Assembly: GCA_030646295.1 (NCBI GenBank)
Contig: JAUSND010000024.1
Location: 62,001-126,000, forward strand
From: Moraxellaceae bacterium
GTDB lineage: Bacteria > Pseudomonadota > Gammaproteobacteria > Pseudomonadales > Moraxellaceae
DNA length: 64,000 nt
Reading direction: 5' to 3'
Both the position numbers and the translations under genes were made by a program. Below the pieces are notes generated by a model that searched no databases, had not been told where the DNA came from, and saw nothing but the letters and a program-made list of their open reading frames with translations. Positions 55,752 to 64,000 of the stretch are shown here, piece after piece (position 1 is the stretch's first letter; every line of letters begins with the position of its first letter).

Positions 55752-57043
55752 GAACGCATCTCCTGCTCGATCAGTGCCAGCTGGCGCGCCAACGCCCCAC
55801 GATTGCGCGCCATCACGGCATGGCCCGCCGCAGCCTGGGCTTGCGCCACGGACGGCGAAGCAATCAGCCGCACCACAGCATCGGCAAGCCGCTCCGAGGT
55901 CACCAGTTGCAACGCACCTGCCGCAACCAGCTCATCCGCAATTGTCTGGAAATTGAAAATGTGGGGGCCCGACAACGTGGGCACATCAAGGGCAATCGGC
56001 TCCAGCATGTTGTGGCCTCCCACCGGGACCAGCGAACCGCCGACAAACGCAATATCCGACAGTGCATACCAGAGCAGCAGTTCGCCCATGGTGTCACCCA
56101 GAAACACCTGCGTGCCGGCAATCACGTCTTCCTGCTGGCTGCGACGCCTGAGGGTGCATCCCTGCTCACGCACCAGCCTGGCCACACTGTCAAAACGTTC
56201 GGGATGTCGCGGCACCAGAATCAGCAGAGTATCCGGTCGAAGTTCGCGCACCTGCGCAACCGCTGACAATACAATGCTGTCTTCACCTTCGTGGGTACTG
56301 GCTGCCACCAGCACCGGGCGACCGCCAAGCTGCCAGCGCAGGCGCAACTCCGCCGCCTGTCCCTTCAGGGCATCAGACGGCGCAATGTCAAACTTGAGGC
56401 TGCCAGTGACATCCACCTTGCGGGCATCCACCCCGAGAGCCGTAAAACGGCTGGCGGTCGCCTCATCCTGGGCCGCAATCCGCGAAAGGTGCTGCAACAC
56501 CGGCCGCGTCAGCCAGCCGACCCGGGCATACCCGCGTGCCGAACGGTCAGAAAGACGGGCATTCACCAGAACCACCGGGATACCGCATGCCTGTGCCGAT
56601 ACCAGCATGTTGGGCCACAGCTCGGTCTCCATGATGACCAGCACCCGTGGTCGCACCTTGCGCAGAAACAGGCCCCAGGCCCAGGGCAGGTCATAGGGGG
56701 CATAGCAATGGTTGACCTTGTTGCCCCAGAGCGCCTGCACACGGGCCGAGCCGGTGGGTGTCATGGTTGTCACCAGCACCGGCTCATCCGGATGCGCCTC
56801 ACGCCAGGCATTGATCAGCGGGGCTGCGGCAAGGGTCTCCCCCACGGAGACGGCATGCACCCAGAGGCCGCCCTGCTGGACCGGCACCGCAAGACCAAAA
56901 CGCTCGCGCCAGCGCAGCCGATATTCCGGCGCACGCAGCCCCTTCCAGAGCAACCTCAGGATGACCAGAGGCAGCAGCAGGTGAAAAAGAATGTTGTAAA
57001 GAAAACGGGCCACAGTTCGTATCGCCGGATAGAATGCGTGCAT
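55748..57043 (-). CDS. waaA: 3-deoxy-D-manno-octulosonic acid (Kdo) transferase
   Basis: WaaA adds Kdo to lipid A precursor at the inner-membrane face. The 431-residue GT-B enzyme starts with a membrane-associated helix (YNILFHLLLPLVILRLLWKG) followed by WVHAVSVGETLAAAPLI (catalytic Glu of GET) and VLIMETELWPNMLV-like VIMETELWPNML. VNARLSDRSARGYAR and the C-terminal GGSLVPVGGHNMLEP match the family. The start at 57043 was chosen because the upstream extension would run into the divergent FAD gene. It is coupled to rsmE. Confidence 0.94.
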   Translation of the reverse strand: MHAFYPAIRTVARFLYNILFHLLLPLVILRLLWKGLRAPEYRLRWRERFGLAVPVQQGGLWVHAVSVGETLAAAPLINAWREAHPDEPVLVTTMTPTGSARVQALWGNKVNHCYAPYDLPWAWGLFLRKVRPRVLVIMETELWPNMLVSAQACGIPVVLVNARLSDRSARGYARVGWLTRPVLQHLSRIAAQDEATASRFTALGVDARKVDVTGSLKFDIAPSDALKGQAAELRLRWQLGGRPVLVAASTHEGEDSIVLSAVAQVRELRPDTLLILVPRHPERFDSVARLVREQGCTLRRRSQQEDVIAGTQVFLGDTMGELLLWYALSDIAFVGGSLVPVGGHNMLEPIALDVPTLSGPHIFNFQTIADELVAAGALQLVTSERLADAVVRLIASPSVAQAQAAAGHAVMARNRGALARQLALIEQEMRS

Positions 57044-57101
57044 TGTAACGGAAGCGGCGCCAACTGGCTGGCCAACCTCAACTCGAATAGACTTTCCTGC
57101 C

Positions 57102-58301
57102 ATGCGTACCATTGAAACGGACATTCTTATTTTTGGCGGCGGCATCGCCGGTCTCTGGCTGCTCAACCGGCTCCGTGCCGCCGGCTACAGCGTGCTCCTG
57201 CTGGAGCAGGACAAGCTTGGCGGTCATGAAACCCTCAACGCCAACGGCATCATTCATGGCGGTCTCAAGTTCGGCCTGAGCGCCATGCTGCGCGACATTG
57301 AAGATCTCGACGACATGCCGGCACTCTGGCGCGACTGCCTGCGTGACCGGGGCGATGTCAGTCTGGGTGGTGTACGCGTACTGTCCGAACATCAGTACCT
57401 GTGGTCAGAGCCCAGCCTGGCCGCGCGTGCGACAGCCTACTTCGCATCGCGCCTGATCAGCAGTCAGGTAGCGTCCGTCGAGGGCAGCGCCCGACCAGCG
57501 TCATTCCAGGACACTGCCTTCGAAGGCAGTGTGTACCAGCTCTCGGACCTGGTGATCGACATACCGTCCCTGATACAAAAACTGGCCGGCCCGCACAAGA
57601 GCTGCATCTACAAGATCAGCCAGCAGAACTGTCATCTGGAAACGGATGACCGGCACAATACGACCGCTGTCTTCATCACGGCCGCCGGGATGGAGCCTCT
57701 GCGCATTCACCCGCGCCGCGTCATCCTTGCCGGTGGCCGTGGCAATCAGGCACTGCTTGAGGATCTGGGCCTGCGCGAACCCCCCATGGAGCGTCGCCCC
57801 GCGCACATGGTCCTGCTCAAGCGCAAGCAATTACCCCCTGTTTACGCACACTGCCTCGGCAGCAGCACCCGGCCTCGCCTGACCATAACCAGCCACCCGA
57901 CCAGAGACGGGGAATGGGTCTGGTATCTGGGTGGCGAGCTGGCTGACGAAGGCGCCCAGCGTGATGACCGCCTGCAGATCGAACATGCCCAGCGCGAACT
58001 CAAGGAACTGCTGCCCTGGCTTGACCTGCGCGGTGCCCGCTACAAGACACTCAAGATCGACCGCATCCTGCCAGCCGGCGAACAAAGGCTGTTCAAGCCG
58101 GACAATGCGTTCATGGAGACGCGGGGCAACAACATGGTGGTGTGGCCCTGCAAGATGACACTGGCTCCCAACCTTGGTCGCCAGGTGCTGGCACAGCTGG
58201 AAAAAGAGGGAGTAAAGCCGGAACATCCTCCACTGGAAGAAGCACTGCCGCTGCTCTACCCGGAAACCGGGCAGCCTGCATGGGAAACCCTTTTCGACTG
58301 A
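57102..58301 (+). CDS. FAD-dependent oxidoreductase (DAO family)
   Basis: The N-terminus carries a Rossmann FAD motif (ETDILIFGGGIAGLWLLNRL, with GxGxxG as GGGIAG). The C-terminal half has VILAGGRGNQALLE and the DAO-type segments PKTL-like RYKTLKIDRILPAGE. The 399-residue length fits the glycerol-3-phosphate dehydrogenase-like group. No membrane segments are visible; substrate unknown. It is divergent from waaA by 58 bp and overlaps lpxL by one base. I recall PA4991, near waaA in P. aeruginosa, as a similar protein. Confidence 0.82.
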   Translation: MRTIETDILIFGGGIAGLWLLNRLRAAGYSVLLLEQDKLGGHETLNANGIIHGGLKFGLSAMLRDIEDLDDMPALWRDCLRDRGDVSLGGVRVLSEHQYLWSEPSLAARATAYFASRLISSQVASVEGSARPASFQDTAFEGSVYQLSDLVIDIPSLIQKLAGPHKSCIYKISQQNCHLETDDRHNTTAVFITAAGMEPLRIHPRRVILAGGRGNQALLEDLGLREPPMERRPAHMVLLKRKQLPPVYAHCLGSSTRPRLTITSHPTRDGEWVWYLGGELADEGAQRDDRLQIEHAQRELKELLPWLDLRGARYKTLKIDRILPAGEQRLFKPDNAFMETRGNNMVVWPCKMTLAPNLGRQVLAQLEKEGVKPEHPPLEEALPLLYPETGQPAWETLFD

Positions 58302-59242
58302 TGACACCCCCTGACTTCAGCAAGGCACTGCTGGCCCCCCGATACTGGGCGGCATGGCTGCTCACAGGAATATTCTGGTTCATGGCCAAGCTGCCATGGG
58401 GCATGCAACGCCGTCTCGGCGCCGGGTTGGGCTGGCTGGCATGGCATGTCATCCGGCAGCGCCGCAACGACACCCGCATCAATCTGGGCCTGTGCTTTCC
58501 GGAGCTGGACGAAAACACCCGGGAGAGCATGGCGCGCGATACGTTCCGTAATGCCGGCATCGGCGTTTTCGAAACCGCCAACGCCTGGTTCCGCAGCCCC
58601 GAGTACTACCGTCACCGCATCTCGTTCGAGGGGCTTGAGCATCTGCGCGCCATGGAGCAACGCGGCAAAGGCATTTTGTTGCTGGGCGCCCATTACAGCC
58701 TGCTCGATCTGGGCGCAGCCATGGCGTCGCTGCACTTCAAGGTGGACACGGTTTACCGGCCGCAGAAAAATGCCGCATTTGAATACATGATGACCCGCCG
58801 CCGCCTGCGCTATCACCAGTGGACCATCCCCTATCGCGACATGCGCCTGCTGATAAAGGCCCTCAAGAGCAGCCATATTGTCTGGTATACCCCGGATCAG
58901 GATTTCGGACGCAAGCACAGCGTCTTTGCACCGTTCTTTGGTGTGCCCGCCGCCACCATCACCACACCCGCACGACTGGCACAGGTCAATGATTCCGCCG
59001 TGATGCTCATCCAGTTCTGCCGCGACGGCGACACGGAAAAGTATCACTATGTCATCACCCCCGCCCTGACCAACTACCCTGGCGGCGATGATGTTGCCGA
59101 TGCCTCCCGCATCAATCACGAGCTGGGGCAACTCATCCGGCGTGCACCCACGCAATACATGTGGTCTCACCGTCGTTTCAAGACCCGGCCTCCGGGTGAG
59201 CCGCACCTTTACGAAGAAAAGAAGAAATGGAAAAAACGCTGA
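58301..59242 (+). CDS. lpxL: Lipid A lauroyl acyltransferase (LpxL/HtrB family)
   Basis: LpxL adds a secondary acyl chain to Kdo-lipid A. The 313-residue protein has a membrane anchor (YWAAWLLTGIFWFMAKLP) and the catalytic H-x4-D motif in AHYSLLDLGAAMASL. WYTPDQDFGRKHSVFAPFFG also matches. MTPPDFSKALLAPRYW aligns well with the E. coli start, so 58301 (TGATG overlap with the FAD gene) is preferred over 58280. LpxL and LpxM/LpxP are hard to tell apart by eye. Confidence 0.88.
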   Translation: MTPPDFSKALLAPRYWAAWLLTGIFWFMAKLPWGMQRRLGAGLGWLAWHVIRQRRNDTRINLGLCFPELDENTRESMARDTFRNAGIGVFETANAWFRSPEYYRHRISFEGLEHLRAMEQRGKGILLLGAHYSLLDLGAAMASLHFKVDTVYRPQKNAAFEYMMTRRRLRYHQWTIPYRDMRLLIKALKSSHIVWYTPDQDFGRKHSVFAPFFGVPAATITTPARLAQVNDSAVMLIQFCRDGDTEKYHYVITPALTNYPGGDDVADASRINHELGQLIRRAPTQYMWSHRRFKTRPPGEPHLYEEKKKWKKR

Positions 59243-60357
59243 CTGTCGTGCAGACGCTGCCTGCCCTGCACTCCGGCGGCGTCGAACGGGGCACACTGGA
59301 AATTGCCCGCGCCCTTGTGGCGGCAGGCCACCGCTCGATCGTCATTTCCAGTGGCGGACGCCTTGTCGAGCAACTGGTGCGGGAAGGCAGTGAACACATC
59401 TCCCTGCCTGTTCACAGAAAATCCCTGTTCAGCCTGCTGCAGGTGCGCCCGTTCAGGCGTCTTCTTGAAGACATCAGGCCTGACATCGTGCATGCCCGCT
59501 CTCGCATTCCTGCATGGATTGCCTGGCTGGCCCTGCGCGGCATGAATCCGGCAACCCGACCGCATTTTGTCACCACGGTTCACGGTCTTTATTCGGTCAG
59601 CCCCTATAGCGCCATCATGGCCAGGGGCGAGCGCGTAATCGCCGTATCGGAAACAGTCCGCCAGTACATCCTGCAGCATTACAGCACCTGCCGCCCCGAC
59701 AGCATCAAGCTGATTTACCGTGGCGTGGACCCGTCTGAATTCCCTTACGGTTACCAGCCCACTGCCGAATGGCGGCAACAATGGCAGGCACGCTTTCCGC
59801 AGCTGGCCAACAAGAAGATCCTCACGCTGCCCGGGCGCATTACCAGACTCAAGGGCCACGAAGCATTCATCAGCCTGATTGGTCAGCTCAAGGCGGAAGG
59901 ACTTGCCGTACATGGCGTGATTGTTGGTGGCGCCGAAGAAAAAAAGCAGGACTACCTTGCCGAGCTGCATCAACTGGTCGCCCGTCACAACCTTGCCGAT
60001 GACATCACCTTCACCGGGTTGCGCAACGACATTCGCGACATCTTTGCCGTCAGTGACCTCGTGTTTTCACTCTCCAGCAAACCCGAATCATTTGGCCGCA
60101 CTGTGCTGGAGGCATTGAGACTGGGACGACCTGTGATTGCCTGGGACAAGGGCGGAGCAGGAGAGATTCTGGCCCGATTATGGCCAGAGGGGCTGATCCC
60201 CGATCAGGACACAGACAGGCTGGGCAGTCAGGCTCGGCAACTCTTGCTGGGCACGCGCCAGGTTCCCGAGAGCAACAGCTTCCTTCTGGAAACGATGTGC
60301 AGGGAAACACTTGCCGTGTACGAGAACCTTGCCAGCCCTCCGGATAAATCGTCATGA
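59227..60357 (+). CDS. Glycosyltransferase family 4 (LPS core/O-antigen)
   Basis: This 376-residue GT-B glycosyltransferase has an N-terminal acceptor domain (VVQTLPALHSGGVERGTLEI, the GGVERG loop typical of GT4) and a C-terminal nucleotide-sugar domain. The latter contains LPGRITRLKGHEAFI, VGGAEEKKQDY, FTGLRNDIRDIFAVSDLVFS and KPESFGRTVLEAL (E-x7-E motif). The gene overlaps lpxL by 16 bp. Sugar and acceptor cannot be told from the sequence; the WaaG-type heptose/glucose role is possible. Confidence 0.87.
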   Translation: MEKTLTVVQTLPALHSGGVERGTLEIARALVAAGHRSIVISSGGRLVEQLVREGSEHISLPVHRKSLFSLLQVRPFRRLLEDIRPDIVHARSRIPAWIAWLALRGMNPATRPHFVTTVHGLYSVSPYSAIMARGERVIAVSETVRQYILQHYSTCRPDSIKLIYRGVDPSEFPYGYQPTAEWRQQWQARFPQLANKKILTLPGRITRLKGHEAFISLIGQLKAEGLAVHGVIVGGAEEKKQDYLAELHQLVARHNLADDITFTGLRNDIRDIFAVSDLVFSLSSKPESFGRTVLEALRLGRPVIAWDKGGAGEILARLWPEGLIPDQDTDRLGSQARQLLLGTRQVPESNSFLLETMCRETLAVYENLASPPDKSS

Positions 60358-61316
60358 AGCGCCTGCTGATAATCGGCAAGCGTGGCGGCATCCTGCACTG
60401 GTACGAGGATGTACTGCTTGCCGCCGGGAATGATGCCGCAGGCTTTTCCCTGACACACCACAACATGCTTGCACGTCTTGCCGGACATGCCATGGGAAAG
60501 AATCATGCCCGTGTACGCAAGATGATCCGTGACGGACTGGCCCAGGCCATTCGCCAACACCAGCCAGAGCTCATACTGATCGTTGATCTTTTCTATCTTG
60601 AGCCTGCCATCAATCAATTACTGATTGAGTCCGGCATTGCAACCGCACAGTGGATTGGTGACCGGTTTGAAGACCGCCTTGCCAGGAACACCGGCATAAA
60701 GGATTTTTACTTCACCGATACCGGCCTGATTCCCCTGGCGGAACGTATTGGCCTGTCCGGCCGCTATCTGCCACTGGCTGCCACGCTGCCAGAGATGGCG
60801 CTGCCCGCATGGGAAACACGCAGCAATGAAATACTGTTCATTGGTGCGCCATCTGCCGGACGCGTAGCACTGATTGAGCAAATCAGTCACCCCATACTCG
60901 TCATAGGCCCGGGCTGGCCAGCACTGAATAACCCTGCTGCGCGAACCATCAATCGCCGGATATCCATCAAGAAAACACGGCGACTTTATGCGCAACACAA
61001 GTTCGTCCTGAACATCATGAATGAATCCAATGTTGTTAACGGCCTTCCCCAGCGCTGTTTTGATGCAACCATGCATGGTGCCTGCCTGTTGATGAACTCA
61101 ACACCTGACACACCACTCAATTTCGAGGAAGGGAAGGAAATCTTCATTTTCCGTGCCCCCTCCGATATTGCAAAAATCACCCACGACGACAGTGCAGCCA
61201 GCGCCATTGCCACACGTGGCAGGGAAAAGTCGGAGCAGGCACATACCTTCCGTATGAGGATTGCGCAAATCATTGCGGGTTCGGGGGAAAATGTACCGGA
61301 ACACTCGCCCTCATGA
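60354..61316 (+). CDS. CgeB-like glycosyltransferase
   Basis: This 320-residue protein resembles CgeB/spore-protein-YkvP-like glycosyltransferases. It has an N-terminal Rossmann-like half (LLIIGKRGGILHWYEDVLLA, ELILIVDLFYLEPAINQLLI, IATAQWIGDRFED) and a C-terminal half with VVNGLPQRCFDATMHGACLL and NFEEGKEIFIFRAPSDI. No membrane helices are visible. It starts in the stop region of the GT4 gene (ATGA) and ends overlapping the next GT4 gene by 4 bp, so all three are one unit. Assignment is moderate because this family is divergent. Confidence 0.72.
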   Translation: MKRLLIIGKRGGILHWYEDVLLAAGNDAAGFSLTHHNMLARLAGHAMGKNHARVRKMIRDGLAQAIRQHQPELILIVDLFYLEPAINQLLIESGIATAQWIGDRFEDRLARNTGIKDFYFTDTGLIPLAERIGLSGRYLPLAATLPEMALPAWETRSNEILFIGAPSAGRVALIEQISHPILVIGPGWPALNNPAARTINRRISIKKTRRLYAQHKFVLNIMNESNVVNGLPQRCFDATMHGACLLMNSTPDTPLNFEEGKEIFIFRAPSDIAKITHDDSAASAIATRGREKSEQAHTFRMRIAQIIAGSGENVPEHSPS

Positions 61317-62389
61317 GAATTACGTTTGTTCTTCCAGGCGGCGGCTACAATCCATCAGGCGGATTCAAGATTGTCTATGAATATGCCAATCATTTGTCCC
61401 GTGCCGGCCACAAGGTTACGCTGATACATCCTGCGTATATTGGTGCCGCCATAGAGCGGCATCCGGTGTCATCCTTGCGCCGCATCATGTCCCGTTATCT
61501 TTCCAGGCTTGTCACCCAGCGCTGGAAGCCCACCCGCTGGTTTCCGCTGGACACGTCCGTCAGCATCCGCTGGGTTCCGCTCATCCATCCCGCGTTCATC
61601 CCCGATGCGGATGCCATTTTCTCCACACTGTGGCTGACCGCCGAGCAGGCCTTTCATCTGCCCGCGTCAAAAGGCAAGCAGCTGTATCTGGTGCAGGGCA
61701 TTGAAACATGGGGCGGCGCAGATGACCGTGTCATCAGCACCTGGAAACTCCCTGTCCGGAAAATAGCAATTTCCCGCTGGATACAGAGCGAACTCAAGGC
61801 TGCGGGTGCGGAATCGACGTACATTCCGAACGGGCTCGACTTCGAGAAATTCGGCTGCGACACGCCAATGGCCAAACGCGATCCGGCCCGCATTGCCATG
61901 CTGTACAGCGCCCTGCCCATCAAGGGCAGCAGTGCAGGCATTGACGCCCTGATCGCCGCCAGAAAAGACAACCCTGCCATATCTGCAGAATTCTTCGGTG
62001 TTCCGGCCCGCCCAAACGACCTCCCCGAGTGGATCACCTACCACCAGACCCCGTCACAAACCGAGCTTCGTGCCATTTACAACCGGTGTTCGATATTCAT
62101 TGCGCCCAGCCTTAGCGAAGGCTGGGGGCTGACGGCCTCGGAAGCCATGCAGTGCGGCGCCGCAGTTATCGCCACCCGTATCGGTGGCCATGAAGAGTTC
62201 TGCATCGACATGCAGTCTGCCATCCTGTGCGAGCCCGGCAGCACTGACGCCATCAGGAATGCCGTCATTGAACTGGTTCAGAACACGGAACTACGGGAGA
62301 GACTCTCACGTGATGGGCAAGCACTGATCTCCCGGTTTACCTGGCAGTCCTCCGTGGGAAAAATGATGGCTGTACTTGATGAACAATAA
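61313..62389 (+). CDS. Glycosyltransferase family 4
   Basis: This 358-residue GT4 enzyme begins MRITFVLPGGGYNPSGGFKI, with the GG loop that binds acceptor or donor phosphates. The C-terminal half shows APSLSEGWGLTASEAMQCGA, the E-x7-E region, and ATRIGGHEEF. It is translationally coupled to the CgeB-like gene upstream. It probably adds one sugar to the LPS core or O-chain; donor not predictable. Confidence 0.86.
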   Translation: MRITFVLPGGGYNPSGGFKIVYEYANHLSRAGHKVTLIHPAYIGAAIERHPVSSLRRIMSRYLSRLVTQRWKPTRWFPLDTSVSIRWVPLIHPAFIPDADAIFSTLWLTAEQAFHLPASKGKQLYLVQGIETWGGADDRVISTWKLPVRKIAISRWIQSELKAAGAESTYIPNGLDFEKFGCDTPMAKRDPARIAMLYSALPIKGSSAGIDALIAARKDNPAISAEFFGVPARPNDLPEWITYHQTPSQTELRAIYNRCSIFIAPSLSEGWGLTASEAMQCGAAVIATRIGGHEEFCIDMQSAILCEPGSTDAIRNAVIELVQNTELRERLSRDGQALISRFTWQSSVGKMMAVLDEQ

Positions 62390-63614
62390 AGTCATGCTCG
62401 CCGAGCCCTCCCCCCGTCAGCATCCTGTTGAATCAGCAGCAATCACGCTCGTGATTGCCGGCGCACTGGTGCTGCCACTTGAGCGTCTGCATACCTCCGG
62501 CATGCTCTTGCTCACCACGTTGCTCATGGCCGTTGCCGCAGGACGCCCGTTCCTCAGTCGCACGGCCGGGCTCTACCGGCCACTGGCATTCCTGACTGCC
62601 GGCATTCTGGTTGCATCCATGTTTTCCAGTTACCCCGGCAAAAGCTGGGTAGTCATCAGGAACCTTGTCCTGGCGTTTGCCACCGGAGCCCTTTTTTTCC
62701 AGATTGCCGTTGAGCGCAGTGCCTCCATGGTCAAGGCAACACAAATGGCTGTATTGATGATCGTCATGGCAGCCTTTGTTGCCATCGCATCCACACCATC
62801 CTTGTGGAGCAATTTCCTCAACACCAACTTCAACCAGATATCCGGCTTTGCCAACGAAAACAGCTGGGGGCTGGCCATTGCACTTGTGGCCAACACGGCA
62901 CTGGTTGCCGGTTTGTTGTCCCGCTCAAGCAGACGCATCCTGTTCATTTCAATTTACATCGGACTGATTGGCTTCCTTCACGTCACCGCCATGTCACGTG
63001 GCGCCCTTCTCAGCTCCATCATTACCGGCTTGGCGCTATCTGCATTTGTTATCGCCCGGAAATCATCATGGAGAGCCTTGGTCGCCCCCTTCGCAGTGGC
63101 CATGTTCCTTGCCGGTTCAACCCTGATGACTGTTGCAGCGATTCAGCTTCACGACAATTTCGCATACTTTGACAAACTGGCGACCTACCGGCTGACGGTA
63201 TACAAGGTGAGCTGGTCTGCAATTACGGAGGCCCCTTTCTGGGGGCATGGGGCGCGTACATTCGCACTCAACATGGGGCAGGAAACATTGGCTGCCATGG
63301 GGCAGACGCTGGGCACGCCCCACAACATCCTGCTAGAGGCGCTGTACTCACTGGGCGTGATTGGCTCCATGCTCTGGGCTGTCGGCATCGGTTTTTTCTG
63401 GCGTCATCGCCCTGCGGGCAACACAGCCAGTGACGAGGACCGGACGTTTGTCCGGCTGCTGGGCTACGCCATTTTCATGCAGCTTATTTTTCACGGGATG
63501 GTAGACCTGAGCATTTTCAGCGCCTACTTCCTGACACTTCTGTTTGTCAGTGGCGGGCTGATCATGGCAAGCAACCAGCCAGTCAAGGACATATCACCCG
63601 GCGCCGCCGCATGA
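62379..63614 (+). CDS. O-antigen ligase-like membrane protein (WaaL family)
   Basis: This 411-residue protein has ten or more hydrophobic segments. Between late helices lies a periplasmic loop with the Wzy_C-type pattern: VSWSAITEAPFWGHGARTFA, then GTPHNILLEALYSLGVIG, where the His of PHN is typical of WaaL/O-antigen ligases. Wzy polymerase or another member of the Wzy_C superfamily cannot be excluded. The ATG at 62379 overlaps the GT4 gene by 11 bp; the TTG one codon earlier is less likely. Confidence 0.8.
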   Translation: MNNKVMLAEPSPRQHPVESAAITLVIAGALVLPLERLHTSGMLLLTTLLMAVAAGRPFLSRTAGLYRPLAFLTAGILVASMFSSYPGKSWVVIRNLVLAFATGALFFQIAVERSASMVKATQMAVLMIVMAAFVAIASTPSLWSNFLNTNFNQISGFANENSWGLAIALVANTALVAGLLSRSSRRILFISIYIGLIGFLHVTAMSRGALLSSIITGLALSAFVIARKSSWRALVAPFAVAMFLAGSTLMTVAAIQLHDNFAYFDKLATYRLTVYKVSWSAITEAPFWGHGARTFALNMGQETLAAMGQTLGTPHNILLEALYSLGVIGSMLWAVGIGFFWRHRPAGNTASDEDRTFVRLLGYAIFMQLIFHGMVDLSIFSAYFLTLLFVSGGLIMASNQPVKDISPGAAA

Positions 63615-63628
63615 TGTGAGCATTTCGC

Positions 63629-64000
63629 TCACCGGCGGTCTGCACCCTGCACCACACGCAGGTTCGACAATTGTGGTTTCGGCCCGTATTTGCCGACCGA
63701 CTCCCATACCCTGGCCGTAATCATCCGGACGCCATAACGAAGCGGATGCCGGATAAAAAGCCGCCAGATCAGCGACGGATACAGATAAAAGAGCTTGGCA
63801 ATGGACAGGGTCTTGATCTGTCTGGTCGTGTTGCCGGTAGGCTCCTTGTGCTTGCGATACTCAAGAATGACCTCAGGCAGGAATTGCCCGGAAAAACCCT
63901 TCGTGAAGAGCCGGATATAAAGCTCCCAGTCCTCGCGCAGCATGCGGAAGCCGTCATCATACCCGCCTACCGACAGCAGGATGTCACGCCGGATCAGGGT
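63629..64000 (-). CDS. Family 2 glycosyltransferase, 3' part only (5' end outside window)
   Basis: Reading the minus strand from base 64000, the frame is open and encodes LIRRDILLSVGGYDDGFRML followed by REDWELYIRL, the ED-containing acceptor motif of GT2 glycosyltransferases. A C-terminal extension (SLIWRLFIRHPLRYGVRMIT) closes the gene at 63629. Only the last 124 residues or so are present. It is convergent with the O-antigen ligase gene (14-bp gap, no terminator visible), so it belongs to another transcription unit of the LPS locus. Confidence 0.82.
   Translation of the reverse strand, partial: TLIRRDILLSVGGYDDGFRMLREDWELYIRLFTKGFSGQFLPEVILEYRKHKEPTGNTTRQIKTLSIAKLFYLYPSLIWRLFIRHPLRYGVRMITARVWESVGKYGPKPQLSNLRVVQGADRR

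Noticed and set aside
57044-57166. Longer N-terminus for waaA
   Set aside because: It would run into the divergent FAD oxidoreductase gene and adds residues unlike WaaA.

Overview
The window is a bacterial chromosome segment that looks gammaproteobacterial and Pseudomonadales-like. From memory, two gene orders here match Pseudomonas aeruginosa: hisI-hisE-tatABC, and the run rhodanese, psd, PilZ-domain protein, fimX, serB, Smp-like protein, parC, parE, yqiA, cpdA, yqiB, nudF, thiC, tolC. The LPS-core genes (waaA, an FAD oxidoreductase, lpxL, glycosyltransferases, waaL) also fit a Gram-negative envelope. GC is moderately high by eye. No rRNA, tRNA, CRISPR array or insertion sequence was seen.

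Layout. (1) 1-9810, minus strand: most of a Tad/Flp pilus locus (flp2, flp1, tadV, rcpC, rcpA, a small lipoprotein, tadG-, tadE- and tadF-type minor pilins, tadZ, tadA, tadB), running off the left edge. (2) 10091-15280: housekeeping genes hisI, hisE, tatABC, proline iminopeptidase, a two-domain sulfurtransferase and psd, closed by a long bidirectional terminator. (3) 15364-36658: an accessory block lying between psd and the PilZ/fimX genes, which I remember as adjacent in P. aeruginosa. It holds five co-directional exported proteins of the DUF11/'conserved repeat' type, including a 2045-residue OmpA-plus-beta-barrel chimera and a 1646-residue protein with eight tandem Cys-paired modules. Upstream on the same strand are a 7TMR-DISM hybrid histidine kinase and an AraC-type response regulator. 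A LysR regulator, a Baeyer-Villiger-type monooxygenase and a TetR regulator complete the block. (4) 36964-55751: the conserved core from the PilZ-domain protein and FimX to tolC and rsmE. (5) 55748-64000: LPS biosynthesis, ending inside a family 2 glycosyltransferase.

The most unusual part is 15364-33285. Three of the exported proteins share one N-terminal module right after the signal peptide. The giant barrel protein and the giant repeat protein are joined by an ATGA stop/start overlap. The sensor kinase and AraC-type regulator sit immediately upstream. I read this as a candidate self-contained, signal-controlled outer-surface apparatus: the OmpA/barrel protein as wall-linked outer-membrane anchor or export platform, the Cys-paired repeat protein as an extracellular rod, and the smaller DUF11 proteins as accessory subunits. 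That functional reading is inference; the gene content and architecture are visible in the sequence.

Regulatory sites that stand out are a 16-bp palindrome present upstream of both the TetR gene and the monooxygenase gene, a CTGATA-N12-TATCAG element before the LysR gene, a sigma-70-like promoter before flp1, and four intergenic terminators. No TPP riboswitch was recognised upstream of thiC.
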